From: Aquimarina sp. MMG016
GTDB lineage: Bacteria > Bacteroidota > Bacteroidia > Flavobacteriales > Flavobacteriaceae
Length of the DNA stretch: 64,000 nucleotides
Assembly: GCF_018100805.1 (NCBI RefSeq)
Contig: NZ_JAGJEA010000009.1
Coordinates: forward strand, 124,001 to 188,000
Direction: 5' to 3'
Part shown: positions 7,270 through 16,416 of the stretch, in pieces
Layout of the letters: every line of letters begins with the position of its first letter
Position numbering within the stretch: the stretch's first letter is position 1
Position numbers and translations under genes: made by a program
The notes under the pieces: model-generated
Seen by the model: only the letters and a program-made list of their open reading frames with translations
Told to the model about the DNA's origin: nothing
Database searches by the model: none

Positions 7270-9369
7270 ATGAAGAGAACGGTTATCTTTTTTTTAATCT
7301 TAAAATCAACACTTTATAGTCAGGAAGTTTTTATTAAAAAAACTTCAGACTCTTTGTCATCACAACAATTAGAAGAAGTTGTAATCAGTGCTACTCGCAC
7401 AGAAAGACAGCTTTCCTCTCTCCCACTTCCAGTTACTTTAATTTCTAAAAGTCAAATAGTAAGAAGTGGAAATATTAGACTAAACGAAGTATTAAATGAA
7501 CAAACCGGAATCATAATGACTCCTGATGCTACTATTGGTTCTAGTGATGGCGTACAAATTCAAGGTATCGCCTCTGATTATATTCTTGTATTAATCGATG
7601 GTGTTCCTGTTATAGGAAGAAGTTCGGGCAACCTTGACTTAAGTCGATTTGCTATTGGTAACATAAAGCAAGTTGAAGTGGTCAAAGGACCATCATCCAG
7701 TTTATTTGGTTCCGAAGCACTAGGTGGTGTAATTAATATCATCACCGAAAAGCCCAAATCAGATAAAATCAGTGGTCAAGCATCTCATCGTTATGCTACT
7801 TTTAATGGGCAAAACACTAATGTAAGCATCAATCAAAAAATTAACAACATTGGATATTCTCTCTTTATAGATAGATTAAGTACCGATGGTTATGACTTAA
7901 CCCCCGAACAAGAAGGACAAACCATTAACCCTTCTTACAATTACACATTTAACGGAAGGTTTTTCTTTGATATTTCTAAAAAGCTTAAAGCTTTTACTTC
8001 GGGTCGCTATTTCTTTCAGGAGTTTGATGTTTCTCCTAATACCAGTGAAGAAAAAGACCTCAATGCTCATTTAAGATTTGATCATAATCCGACAAAAAAA
8101 ATTGCATTACAATATGAATTGTATTACACCAACTATATAACTGACGAACAAACATTGGATTCTATAAGTGATGAAATTCTATTTGAAAATGATTTTAATC
8201 AACGATTATTAAGACCGGAGATAAGATTTAATTATAATGTAAGGACCAACAATACTATAACTTTTGGAGGAGGTTATAATTTTGAAAGCCTAAAGCGCAC
8301 TCTATTTGCAGATAATGTCACCTTTGATTCTCAATACATTTTTGGACAATATGACTTCAAGCCCTTTGAAAAACTTAATATCATTGCGGGAGCTAGATTT
8401 GATAATCATAGCGTATACAATTCGCAATTAAGTCCAAAAATTTCATTTAAATATGATTTTACATCTAATATCTCTATAAAGGCATCGGTCGGCTCAGGTT
8501 TTAAAGCTCCGGATTTTAGACAACTCTATTTAGATTTCACAAATGCCTTAGGTGGTGGGTATACTGTATTTGGTAAAGAAGTAGAAGCTGCCGGTATTCA
8601 GCGATTGATTGATAATGACGAAGTTAATGAAAGCCAACTCAGAGTAGATATTTCTGAGTTAGGAGAACCTTTGGATGCTGAAAGTTCAATTGGATACAAC
8701 CTGGGGTTTGTATATAAAAAGGGAAAAACAAAAGTAGATATCAATTTCTTTAGAAATGATTTTAAAAGCTTAATTGACACTCGTATTCTAGCTCCAAAAA
8801 CAAATGGACAAAATGTATTTGGATATATCAATCGTAATGAAATATATACTCAAGGATTAGAGGTAGATCTAAAACACGAGCCATTTCAAAACCTCTCACT
8901 TTCTGCAGGTTATCAATTACTATATGCTTATGACAAAGAGGTAAAAGAAGAAATTAAAAATGGAAAATTTGCCCGAGATCCTTTAACTGGGCAAGATATA
9001 AGACTAAGCCAATCCGACTACTTTGGATTAGAGAATAGATCAAGGCATACTGCTAATTTCAAAGTTTTTTATACAATTCCAAAATGGAATGCAAATGCAA
9101 ACCTAAGACTCGTATATAGGAGTCGATTTGGTCTTACAGATTTCAATGGAAATGGCTTTCTGGATACATTTGACAATTCTTTTATTAAAGGTTTTGCTTT
9201 GGTAAACTTAGCCTTAAGTAAAACTTTTTATACACATTATAAATTTCAGGTCGGAGCAAATAACCTATTTGATTACAAGGGAACAAGCCCTTTTTCAAAT
9301 GAGCAAACCGGAAGAATACTAGTAAACCCTGGCCTTCAACTATTCGCCAGATTTAATTATCAATTTTAA
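7270..9369 (+). CDS. TonB-dependent outer-membrane receptor, heme/HmuR type
   Basis: A 699-residue protein with a short signal peptide ending near SQE, then a TonB-box-like segment and plug (LEEVVISATRTERQL from about residue 34, IQGIASDYILVLIDGVPVIG, VEVVKGPSSSLFGSEALGGV), then the 22-strand barrel. The segment GFKAPDFRQLYLDF sits where heme receptors carry their conserved FRAP-like loop. The C-terminus ends in the aromatic FARFNYQF expected for an outer-membrane barrel. The next gene, 23 bp downstream, encodes a HmuY-family hemophore lipoprotein, which supports heme as ligand. There is no N-terminal carboxypeptidase-like domain, unlike the receptor at 12340-15048. The receptor class is firm; heme specificity rests on context. 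Confidence 0.88.
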   Translation: MKRTVIFFLILKSTLYSQEVFIKKTSDSLSSQQLEEVVISATRTERQLSSLPLPVTLISKSQIVRSGNIRLNEVLNEQTGIIMTPDATIGSSDGVQIQGIASDYILVLIDGVPVIGRSSGNLDLSRFAIGNIKQVEVVKGPSSSLFGSEALGGVINIITEKPKSDKISGQASHRYATFNGQNTNVSINQKINNIGYSLFIDRLSTDGYDLTPEQEGQTINPSYNYTFNGRFFFDISKKLKAFTSGRYFFQEFDVSPNTSEEKDLNAHLRFDHNPTKKIALQYELYYTNYITDEQTLDSISDEILFENDFNQRLLRPEIRFNYNVRTNNTITFGGGYNFESLKRTLFADNVTFDSQYIFGQYDFKPFEKLNIIAGARFDNHSVYNSQLSPKISFKYDFTSNISIKASVGSGFKAPDFRQLYLDFTNALGGGYTVFGKEVEAAGIQRLIDNDEVNESQLRVDISELGEPLDAESSIGYNLGFVYKKGKTKVDINFFRNDFKSLIDTRILAPKTNGQNVFGYINRNEIYTQGLEVDLKHEPFQNLSLSAGYQLLYAYDKEVKEEIKNGKFARDPLTGQDIRLSQSDYFGLENRSRHTANFKVFYTIPKWNANANLRLVYRSRFGLTDFNGNGFLDTFDNSFIKGFALVNLALSKTFYTHYKFQVGANNLFDYKGTSPFSNEQTGRILVNPGLQLFARFNYQF

Positions 9370-9392
9370 CTTAATATCTAAAAATCAAAGCA

Positions 9393-10025
9393 ATGAAAAA
9401 ACTATCATTCTTATTTTTCACACTTACACTAACTTTCATTTCCTGTAGTGATGATGATGACAATGCACCGGTATTACCTCCTGCAATTGAATCTAAACAA
9501 ATTACTAATATTTTTGCACCACAAATCGGTGGTCCTGGCTCGGGACAGGATGCATCAGGAGAATTTACAAAGTTTGACTTTAAAACTGGTGAAGTAACCA
9601 CAAGTGATACAGATTGGGATATCGCTTTTAGAGCAACCGCAATTGCCATAAATGGTGGAGTTGTTACAGGTTCTGCCGATGAACCTATACGTAATGGAAA
9701 TGCTGGTGCAGCTATTGTCGAAAATACTTTCGCCAGTGTTAATAGTGCTGATGGATTGACATTTAATCAAGATGCAGACGGCGCTTTTGCCATTCCTACA
9801 GGGAGCGATAATGGCTGGTATAACTACAATTTTATGACAAATGTAGTATCACCAATTCCTGGAACAGTACTAGTTTTTAGAACCCGGGATGGAAGGTACG
9901 CCAAAGTTCAAATAGCGAGCTATTATAAAGATGCTCCTACTACTCCAAACGGATCTACTGATGAGTCGAGGTATTATACCTTTAATTATGTTTATAACCC
10001 TAATGAAGGTGATAAAAACTTGTAA
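9393..10025 (+). CDS. HmuY family heme-binding lipoprotein
   Basis: A 210-residue protein with lipoprotein signal MKKLSFLFFTLTLTFISCSD (Cys18) followed by an acidic DDDD spacer. The body has the HmuY (PF14064) features: FTKFDFKTGEVTTSDTDWDIAFRATAIAING, a glycine/alanine-rich loop, then VFRTRDGRYAKVQIASYYKD and a closing YTFNYVYNPNEGDKNL. HmuY proteins bind heme at the cell surface and pass it to a TonB receptor, here encoded immediately upstream. The two axial-ligand histidines of Porphyromonas HmuY are not evident, as is common in other members. The next gene starts 2 bp after the stop. Confidence 0.85.
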   Translation: MKKLSFLFFTLTLTFISCSDDDDNAPVLPPAIESKQITNIFAPQIGGPGSGQDASGEFTKFDFKTGEVTTSDTDWDIAFRATAIAINGGVVTGSADEPIRNGNAGAAIVENTFASVNSADGLTFNQDADGAFAIPTGSDNGWYNYNFMTNVVSPIPGTVLVFRTRDGRYAKVQIASYYKDAPTTPNGSTDESRYYTFNYVYNPNEGDKNL

Positions 10026-10027
10026 TA

Positions 10028-10480
10028 ATGAACATCAAAATAGTTAGTATTATATTCATCGTTCTGCGCCTTAGTCTAGGCGGAATAATGATTTACGGTG
10101 GAATTCAGAAATTCAAGAATCCTAACCCTACTCCAATTGAAGTTATTGAAAAAGCCAAAAAGTTTCAGGAACCAAATCAGATAAACACGTTACAAAAAGT
10201 ATTGTATATCAATGGAATGAAACAAACCGGATATTTCTGGCAGGTATTAGGTATTTGTGAATTGTTATTTGGTTTACTACTGATTCTTCAAAGTACTGGG
10301 TTTATCGGTGCACTATTATTATTGCCTATTACCTTACATATTTTTTTATTTCATCTGTTCCTAGAACCTGATGAAATCGGAGAACTATTGCTAACAGGAA
10401 GCTATCTTTTGGTTAATATCTTACTAATAACCAAAGAGTATCCAAAATGGAAAGGATTGTTGAGAGTCAAGTTTATTTAG
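10028..10480 (+). CDS. DoxX family membrane protein
   Basis: A 150-residue protein with four predicted membrane helices (about residues 6-25, 70-90, 92-112 and 118-136). It has the DoxX-type start LRLSLGGIMIYGGIQKFKNP and the segment GYFWQVLGICELLFGLLLILQ. The start lies 2 bp after the HmuY stop, so it is the third gene of the heme operon. DoxX-like proteins are linked to quinone or thiol redox reactions; a role in reducing or handling heme iron would be speculative. Confidence 0.8.
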   Translation: MNIKIVSIIFIVLRLSLGGIMIYGGIQKFKNPNPTPIEVIEKAKKFQEPNQINTLQKVLYINGMKQTGYFWQVLGICELLFGLLLILQSTGFIGALLLLPITLHIFLFHLFLEPDEIGELLLTGSYLLVNILLITKEYPKWKGLLRVKFI

Positions 10481-10507
10481 AATTAGCAGAAAAAGGAAGT
10501 GTTTTTA

Positions 10508-10528
10508 ACAATTCTACAAAGGAATTGT
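10508..10528. terminator. Bidirectional terminator between converging operons
   Basis: ACAATTC and GAATTGT form a perfect 7 bp stem around a 7-base loop, flanked by a T-rich run on the left and an A-rich run on the right. It can thus act on both strands. It lies just after the DoxX gene, and the kinase stop codon falls at the start of the loop. Confidence 0.6.
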
Positions 10529-12343
10529 AAAATAAAAAGTACTTCCTTCTCCTTCTTTTGATTCTAACCATATCTCTCCACCATGGGATTCGACAATCTT
10601 TTTACAATGTGCTAGCCCGATGCCCGTTCCCTGATATTGTTCTCTAGAATGTAGTCGTTGAAATATAGCAAATATTCGTTCCTGATGTTCTTTAGGAATG
10701 CCAATACCGTTATCTTTTACTGAGAACTGCCAAAAACCATTAACCTTAGATGAAGAAATATCAATTTGTGGAATGGTATCCTGATCTCTAAATTTTATCC
10801 CATTACTAATTAGATTTTGGAACAACAACCGAAGCTCTATTTCTGAACCATTAACATTTGGGAGGTTTTTGATATTAATCTTTGCTTGTGTTCTTTCTAT
10901 TACATTTTTTAGATCATCTTTTAATTCTTCTATGACCTTGTTACAGTTTACTTTTACATACTCTTTACTTCGTCCCAATCTAGAGTATTCTAGTAAAGCA
11001 TCAATAAGGTTTTTCATACGAATACTTGCATCTTTTATAAAGGCTAGACTTTCTTTACCAACATCATCAAAACTATCTCCATAGTCCTCTGCTATCAAAC
11101 CTATAAAACTCGAAATCGTATTAAGAGGTTCTTGTAAGTCATGACTAGCTATATAAGCAAATTGTTCCAACTCCTTATTTTTGGTTTCCAACTCCAAGGA
11201 TTGTGCATAAATTGCCTGGTTCTTTTTCTCCAATTCCTTGGTAAACCTCTTTTTAGTAAGATATCCTCTATAGATAAAAAAGCTTGCTCCAAGAATAATT
11301 AGAACCAGAGTAATAAGTAATAGATTAATCTTTTTTTGTGTATCAATTTCAGAACTTTGTCGTTTTAAAACATCTTCCTGTTCTTTGATTTGCTTGCTCT
11401 GTTGTTTTAAGAACTCATTCCTCTTTGTAATTTCCTCATTACCAGCTATAATTTTTTCCTCCTGTGTTTTTATAAATGCTATTTGTTCCTGAATGTTTTT
11501 TTCAAGTTCTGCTTCTATTAAAACCTTTTCTTCATATTTTTTTTGCTGTATTTCGCTTTGAGTATAGAGGTTTTCTATTTCTCTATTTCTTTCTGTAATT
11601 TGTTCCTCTCTGGTATAAATTTCGTTCTCTTGATCATCTATTTTCTCTAGTTGATCTGTTATCTTATCTTTTTGAGATTTTATTTGTTTCTCTTTATTTC
11701 TAAGTATTGAATCTTGCCTCTTTTTCTCCTGCTGTGCTTGAGTCAAAGACCTTTCTGTTTTTCGGTATAGACGTTTCCACTTTTCTGATGAGGTAACCGC
11801 ATACCTTTTAAGCGAAGGTGCAATAGCAAACCCCTCTTTCTCCATTCTTGTAACATTGATTTCATACTCAAAAGAATCTTCCACATTAACCATATTGATC
11901 ATTGAGCTATTGAAATTATAATCCTCACTAACCAAAAGAATATTTTTATCAGAAATTTTATTTAAAATATAATTAATACTATAGTTGTATTTATTATTGA
12001 CATATAGCAGCTGAATATTTTTTACATTTTTTATTAATTGAAATCTTACTATTTCTACGGGCTTGCCATGTATCTTTCGTTTTTGAGACATTGCTTGCAA
12101 ATCCAGAATAGTGCGATCCGGACCAAGAACTCCTATTTTAAAGGTTTCTAATTCTTGTAGATTCTGCCATCCTACTTGTTGTGCGAAGTTAAAAACAAAG
12201 ATAGTTCGCTGTAGTCTTTTTACTTCTGCATCAGAACTACCCTGAGCATTTATTTTTAAAGAAAATAGAACTACAAGTAAGTAAGGGAGTATAGAATTCA
12301 AATACAGTCCGAAAATCGATCTATTTTGGTATCTCTTGATCAT
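10514..12343 (-). CDS. Sensor histidine kinase with N-terminal YfiR-like domain
   Basis: A 609-residue protein. A hydrophobic export signal (about residues 12-33) leads a YfiR/DUF4154-like periplasmic domain (about 40-185; KIGVLGPDRTI, ILLVSEDYNF). A long Gln/Glu/Lys coiled coil (190-338) and one membrane helix (340-358) follow. The cytoplasmic kinase has phospho-acceptor H401 in ASHDLQEPLNTI, an N-box (LLFQNLISNGIKF) and G-boxes (VKDNGIGIP, GTGIGLAHCKKIV). It has no receiver or DNA-binding domain, so it must pass phosphate to separate regulators; two single-domain receivers lie upstream on the same strand. Its ATG overlaps the stop of the TonB receptor gene by 4 bp, which implies coupled translation. 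The YfiR assignment is by pattern and less certain than the kinase call. Confidence 0.85.
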   Translation of the reverse strand: MIKRYQNRSIFGLYLNSILPYLLVVLFSLKINAQGSSDAEVKRLQRTIFVFNFAQQVGWQNLQELETFKIGVLGPDRTILDLQAMSQKRKIHGKPVEIVRFQLIKNVKNIQLLYVNNKYNYSINYILNKISDKNILLVSEDYNFNSSMINMVNVEDSFEYEINVTRMEKEGFAIAPSLKRYAVTSSEKWKRLYRKTERSLTQAQQEKKRQDSILRNKEKQIKSQKDKITDQLEKIDDQENEIYTREEQITERNREIENLYTQSEIQQKKYEEKVLIEAELEKNIQEQIAFIKTQEEKIIAGNEEITKRNEFLKQQSKQIKEQEDVLKRQSSEIDTQKKINLLLITLVLIILGASFFIYRGYLTKKRFTKELEKKNQAIYAQSLELETKNKELEQFAYIASHDLQEPLNTISSFIGLIAEDYGDSFDDVGKESLAFIKDASIRMKNLIDALLEYSRLGRSKEYVKVNCNKVIEELKDDLKNVIERTQAKINIKNLPNVNGSEIELRLLFQNLISNGIKFRDQDTIPQIDISSSKVNGFWQFSVKDNGIGIPKEHQERIFAIFQRLHSREQYQGTGIGLAHCKKIVESHGGEIWLESKEGEGSTFYFTIPL

Positions 12344-15048
12344 AACCTAAGCAATAATCGCAAATAATAGTTTGCTCCATTAACACCAAATTGCTGTACT
12401 CTTCTACTATACCTGAAATTACCATCTTCTGTATTAGCCGAATGTTTATGTTTATCAGGAAATACATCAAAGATATTATTTCCTCCTAATGTACATTTAA
12501 TAAAATCATTAAACTGGTAGGAAACAGCCATATCCGTTACTATTTTAGGAGAAAAAGTCTGATCTCTAGTTTCTACATTTCCTGTAAAGTCATTTAATAC
12601 CCAATTAGCAGCATTTCCATCATCTGGATGAATGAACTTTACTTCTCCAAAAAGTGTATTTACCATTTGCACTCTAAACTTATTCCAATCATATGAAAGT
12701 AATGAGTTCATTTTATAATTTGGTTGAGCATACTCAACACGTGCGACCTCTTCTCTATTAAAAAGCACGTTTTCTTGTCCAATTAAGGCTGATGAAACTT
12801 TGATAGGTCCTTTTACTCTGGTTCTTGTAATATTAACACCTAAAGAGGAGTTAAATTCTCCGGTACCCAATGCGGTTTTAAAGAATAAGGAGGCGTCTGC
12901 CCCTGATGTCTTAGAATCTATTGCATTAGTAAAAAATTGAGCTGCTCCTACATTGAATGGTTCTAATAACGTTTCATATCCTTCAGCAAATCTTCCTGAG
13001 AGAACAATTCTATCTTCTATATTTATCAAGTAATAATCGACACTATATGTGATATTTTCATTAAGCTTTCCACTAAAACCAGCACTAAAATGGCTTGACA
13101 ATTCTGGTTTTAATTTCCCTATCTGAAAAGCTTCTGTAGCAATAGCACTTTCATTATTAAACGTTCCTACTTGTACACTTTCTCCATTTACAAATTGTGT
13201 ACTAATATTTTGAAAGAATACTTGGTGTAAAGACGGAGCTCTGAACCCGGTGGAGAATCCAGCTCTAATGCTTATTTCTTCTTTAATTCGATATCGACCA
13301 GATAATTTCCAGATAGCTTGACCTCCAAAATCATTGTATGACTCATACCTTCCTGCCCCTCTCAATAATAATTTATCCGATAGATTAGCTTCCACATCTA
13401 GATAACCGGAAATATTAGTTCTAAAACGATCAAGCTCATTTTCGGGTTGAAAACCTGGAAAAACCTGAGATCCAATTACTCTGGGTAATTCCAATCCAAT
13501 TTCATTGATATAAGTACTTCCGCCATCAATATAAGAAGCTTCTTCTCCTGCAACAATCTGATAGTTCTCAACTCTTAGTTCTGCTCCAAAGGCAACATTA
13601 ACTCCGCTAAGCCAATCAAAGGTTCTTGAAATATCCAGATTAGTAGTATTTTGATTATAAACAAAACCACCTGCATAAAAAGTTCTGGGAGAAGCAATTC
13701 CTAATGAGGCATTATTAGAATTATTAACCGTATAATCTAATGTATTCGTACCTATTGCGTGACTGAAATCGACATTCCAATCATTTTTAATTCCTTTTAT
13801 ACCTGCGGCAACAGCATCATCTTGTATATCTGTTAAGATTTCTGGAGAAAATCCATTAGGAAACAACTCTAAAACTACCCTGTTTTCGTCTTTGGGAAAA
13901 CGATAAAACCCTTTAGCTTTGCCTTCTCTATAATTTCTCCCGCCATGCATATAAAAGGTTGCATTGTCAGACATCTTTATTTCTCCATTAAAAGATAAGG
14001 TAAGGTTTTGGGTTTCGGCACTTCCAATTTCCATAACCCGTTTACCAGAATAACCTGTTTGTCCAAAAAAATTATTTTGATCAATTAATATTTGATCCTG
14101 CGTAGGATCATTAGAATAAATGGACCCTGTATAATTACCTGCTCTGTTAACTGCATCTCTTTCTCTATATTCTGCAGTAACATTAATATACCCTTCTTTT
14201 CCTATTTTAAGGCCAAAATTAGCAGATGAGTATACGTTTAGACCGTCTCCTTCGGTATTGACACCTACTCTATTATCTAACTGGATAATCTCTGTCTGTT
14301 TTTTCAATATAATATTAATCACTCCCGCTATAGCATCTGAACCATATTGTGAGGTAGCTCCATCTCTAAGAACCTCTATTCGATCTATTGCGGCAATGGG
14401 TATTGCATTAAAATCGGTACCTACAGATCCTCTACCAACTGTACCATTTACATTTAGCAAGGAACTGCTATGCCTTCTTTTACCATTAACTAATACTAAA
14501 ACCTGATCTGGTCCCAATCCCCTGAGCGTAGCGGGATCAATATGATCTGTGCCATCTGCAATCGTTTGGTTTGTTGAGTGAAAAGATGGAATCATATAAT
14601 GTAGAATATGACTCAATTCTATCTGAGATGAATTTGTTAACTGTTGGGGGGAAACTATATCTACTGCAGCTGTATTTTTGAGAAGCGATTTTGGTTTTGC
14701 CCTTGATCCTAATGAAACAGGTTGATCCATCGAAAATCCGGTTTTTAAAACAAAATCTACTCTAACAGTATCCCCCACTTTGACTGATACAGTCTTGGAT
14801 ACGGATGTATACATTACAAATCCTGAGGTAACTACATATTCTCCTTCATCAACATCAAAAATATAATTACCATTTACATCTGTTGTCGTGGTCTTATCAT
14901 TGCCTTCTATAACCACTCTAGCTCCCGGTAGATTTCCAAATTGATCTGAGACATTTCCTGAAATTACTGCTCTAGATTGTGAAAAACCCAAAGAAACGAA
15001 ACAAAGAAATATTAAAACAGTAAGATATGATCTATACTGAGCAAACAA
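12340..15048 (-). CDS. TonB-dependent receptor with N-terminal carboxypeptidase-regulatory-like domain (TTG start)
   Basis: A 902-residue outer-membrane receptor. The signal peptide ends near LGFSQS. A CarboxypepD_reg-like beta domain (about 27-110) follows, then a plug with the sequences LRGLGPDQVLVLVNGKRRH and IDRIEVLRDGATSQYGSDAIAGV, and the barrel ending in YYLRLLLRL. There is no ATG between the in-frame stop near 15102 and the signal peptide, so translation appears to start at TTG (15046-15048) or a rarer codon. No SusD partner is nearby; the partner is instead the overlapping YfiR-like kinase. Co-transcription of a receptor and a sensor kinase suggests substrate-dependent signalling or sensing. 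The ligand is not apparent. Confidence 0.88.
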   Translation of the reverse strand: MFAQYRSYLTVLIFLCFVSLGFSQSRAVISGNVSDQFGNLPGARVVIEGNDKTTTTDVNGNYIFDVDEGEYVVTSGFVMYTSVSKTVSVKVGDTVRVDFVLKTGFSMDQPVSLGSRAKPKSLLKNTAAVDIVSPQQLTNSSQIELSHILHYMIPSFHSTNQTIADGTDHIDPATLRGLGPDQVLVLVNGKRRHSSSLLNVNGTVGRGSVGTDFNAIPIAAIDRIEVLRDGATSQYGSDAIAGVINIILKKQTEIIQLDNRVGVNTEGDGLNVYSSANFGLKIGKEGYINVTAEYRERDAVNRAGNYTGSIYSNDPTQDQILIDQNNFFGQTGYSGKRVMEIGSAETQNLTLSFNGEIKMSDNATFYMHGGRNYREGKAKGFYRFPKDENRVVLELFPNGFSPEILTDIQDDAVAAGIKGIKNDWNVDFSHAIGTNTLDYTVNNSNNASLGIASPRTFYAGGFVYNQNTTNLDISRTFDWLSGVNVAFGAELRVENYQIVAGEEASYIDGGSTYINEIGLELPRVIGSQVFPGFQPENELDRFRTNISGYLDVEANLSDKLLLRGAGRYESYNDFGGQAIWKLSGRYRIKEEISIRAGFSTGFRAPSLHQVFFQNISTQFVNGESVQVGTFNNESAIATEAFQIGKLKPELSSHFSAGFSGKLNENITYSVDYYLINIEDRIVLSGRFAEGYETLLEPFNVGAAQFFTNAIDSKTSGADASLFFKTALGTGEFNSSLGVNITRTRVKGPIKVSSALIGQENVLFNREEVARVEYAQPNYKMNSLLSYDWNKFRVQMVNTLFGEVKFIHPDDGNAANWVLNDFTGNVETRDQTFSPKIVTDMAVSYQFNDFIKCTLGGNNIFDVFPDKHKHSANTEDGNFRYSRRVQQFGVNGANYYLRLLLRL

Positions 15049-15184
15049 AATAAGGGGGATTTTTTTTGTAGCGATTGTAATTTGTTTATGTATTAAACCT
15101 TAATTTATTCTGCTTATAAAGCATATTTAAAGGTATGACAAGTTTATCCAAGATATAAACATTTTGATGTTCTCCTTTTAAAGA

Positions 15185-15619
15185 TTAGGAGGCCATATTA
15201 TCTAATGTAGAGCTTGTAATTGTATCAGCGCTTCCAAAAAAATTGTTTACTATTTTCTGAACAATATTTTTGGTAAGCATTTTTTCTTCAAACCCATGTA
15301 TTTCAGGAATACTTTCTACTAGTTTTTTTTCTTCTTGATTCAACTCTGCTCCTAACATTAAAATAATAATAGATTTTTTAAACTTATCATCCAACTTTTG
15401 ATAATTGGAGATAAATTCCCAACCATTCATTACTGGCATATTAATATCTAAAAATATAACTTCGGGAATCATACCTTTTTCAATATAATCTAATGCATCT
15501 TTTCCGTTCTCAGCAATTACAACTTTCTCCACACATGCTACTTTTTCAATAATGGTTTTATTAAAAAAATTAGTAGCCTTACTATCATCAATCAGCAAGA
15601 AATGTTTCAATTTCTCCAT
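15185..15619 (-). CDS. Single-domain response regulator receiver, degenerate active site
   Basis: A 144-residue CheY-like protein with acidic residues D11/D12 and phospho-acceptor D58 in VIFLDINMPVMNGWEF. The Thr/Ser expected at the end of strand 4 is missing: the segment reads IIILMLGAELNQ where its neighbour has VILLSTSSNP. The conserved Lys-Pro pair after strand 5 is replaced by EEKML. It may therefore be phosphorylated but switch poorly, or act as a phosphate sink. There is no output domain. It lies in line with another receiver, a TonB receptor and a kinase on the same strand. A -7-like TACTTTTG at 15672-15679 suggests its own promoter. Confidence 0.85.
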   Translation of the reverse strand: MEKLKHFLLIDDSKATNFFNKTIIEKVACVEKVVIAENGKDALDYIEKGMIPEVIFLDINMPVMNGWEFISNYQKLDDKFKKSIIILMLGAELNQEEKKLVESIPEIHGFEEKMLTKNIVQKIVNNFFGSADTITSSTLDNMAS

Positions 15620-15732
15620 TTATCCAGAATATTAATCACGTTATATATCAGACAATTACAAGTTAATCGCGCAAAAGTAAGATTTCACTTTCATATAAAA
15701 AAATAATTACCATTATGTCCATATCTAAACAA

Positions 15733-16137
15733 TCAAAAATGATCTTTCAACACATTATCTAACAAACCTAAAGATAAGGGTTTATTAATAAAATCATCCA
15801 CTGAATGATTTTTAGCGGATTCTCTTACATCGTCCGGGTTAGAAGATGTGGATAAAAGAATTACTTTAATGCCCTGAGTTACCTCTTGGTCTAGTTTTGA
15901 AAATTCAGTTAAGAATTCCCAGCCATTCATAGCCGGCATGTTAATGTCCAAAAAAATAAGGTCGGGTTTTGCTGCTGTATTATCTTCTACAGCAGATAGA
16001 TATTCGAGAGCTGCCATTCCGCTTTGCACAGTATTAACTTGCTGAAAGCCTTCGTGTTTGGTAACAACTCTTTCATTAAAGAAATTTGTAGCTTTATCGT
16101 CATCTATTAATAAGACGCAATTTACCAATTTACTCAT
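15733..16137 (-). CDS. Single-domain response regulator receiver (CheY-like)
   Basis: A 134-residue receiver with all switch residues: acidic cluster IDDD (11-14), phospho-acceptor D64 in LIFLDINMPAMNGWEF, Ser/Thr in LLSTSSNPDD, and the Lys-Pro pair in DDFINKPLSLG. There is no output domain, so it acts by protein contact or as a phosphorelay carrier. It shares the DKATNFFNE/DSKATNFFNK opening and DINMPxMNGWEF core with the next gene, showing the two arose by duplication. A kinase without its own receiver is encoded three genes downstream on the same strand; pairing them is inference. Confidence 0.88.
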   Translation of the reverse strand: MSKLVNCVLLIDDDKATNFFNERVVTKHEGFQQVNTVQSGMAALEYLSAVEDNTAAKPDLIFLDINMPAMNGWEFLTEFSKLDQEVTQGIKVILLSTSSNPDDVRESAKNHSVDDFINKPLSLGLLDNVLKDHF

Positions 16138-16328
16138 ATGATTTTTCCAATTACTCTTTAAAGAAAATAAACTTTTTTGGAATAGTAATAATAAAACTAT
16201 AGTTAATTAAATAGTTTTCGTTTAAAATCAAGTTTTTAACGATTAAATGTTTACTAACCAACTATTAATATGTGTTTTGCTTCTATTAAATTCTGAAATA
16301 ATCATTATCGTATATTTTTGCTTTGATC

Positions 16329-16369
16329 AACCTTTAATAAAGGTTAATTAAAAAATAAATGTAACTTTG
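16329..16369 (+). promoter_or_regulatory. Palindrome AACCTTTAATAAAGGTT and -7-like TAACTTTG
   Basis: AACCTTT and AAAGGTT form a perfect 7 bp inverted repeat with a 3 bp centre (16329-16345). TAACTTTG at 16362-16369 fits TAnnTTTG and lies 47 bp before the ATG at 16417. The palindrome centre falls about 39 bp above the likely transcription start, a typical operator or activator position. The rest of the 279 bp gap (16138-16416) is AT-rich, with another -7-like TATTTTTG near 16313. Confidence 0.4.
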
Positions 16370-16416
16370 ATAAAAACCAGACGACTTATATCTTACTAAT
16401 TGTCTGCAAGGGATTC

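Noticed and set aside
16323..16369. A fifth direct-repeat operator before the FemAB-like gene, because a TTG lies 39 bp above TAACTTTG
   Set aside because: No second unit occurs 10-12 bp further upstream and the CCC tract is missing; the region instead has a simple palindrome.
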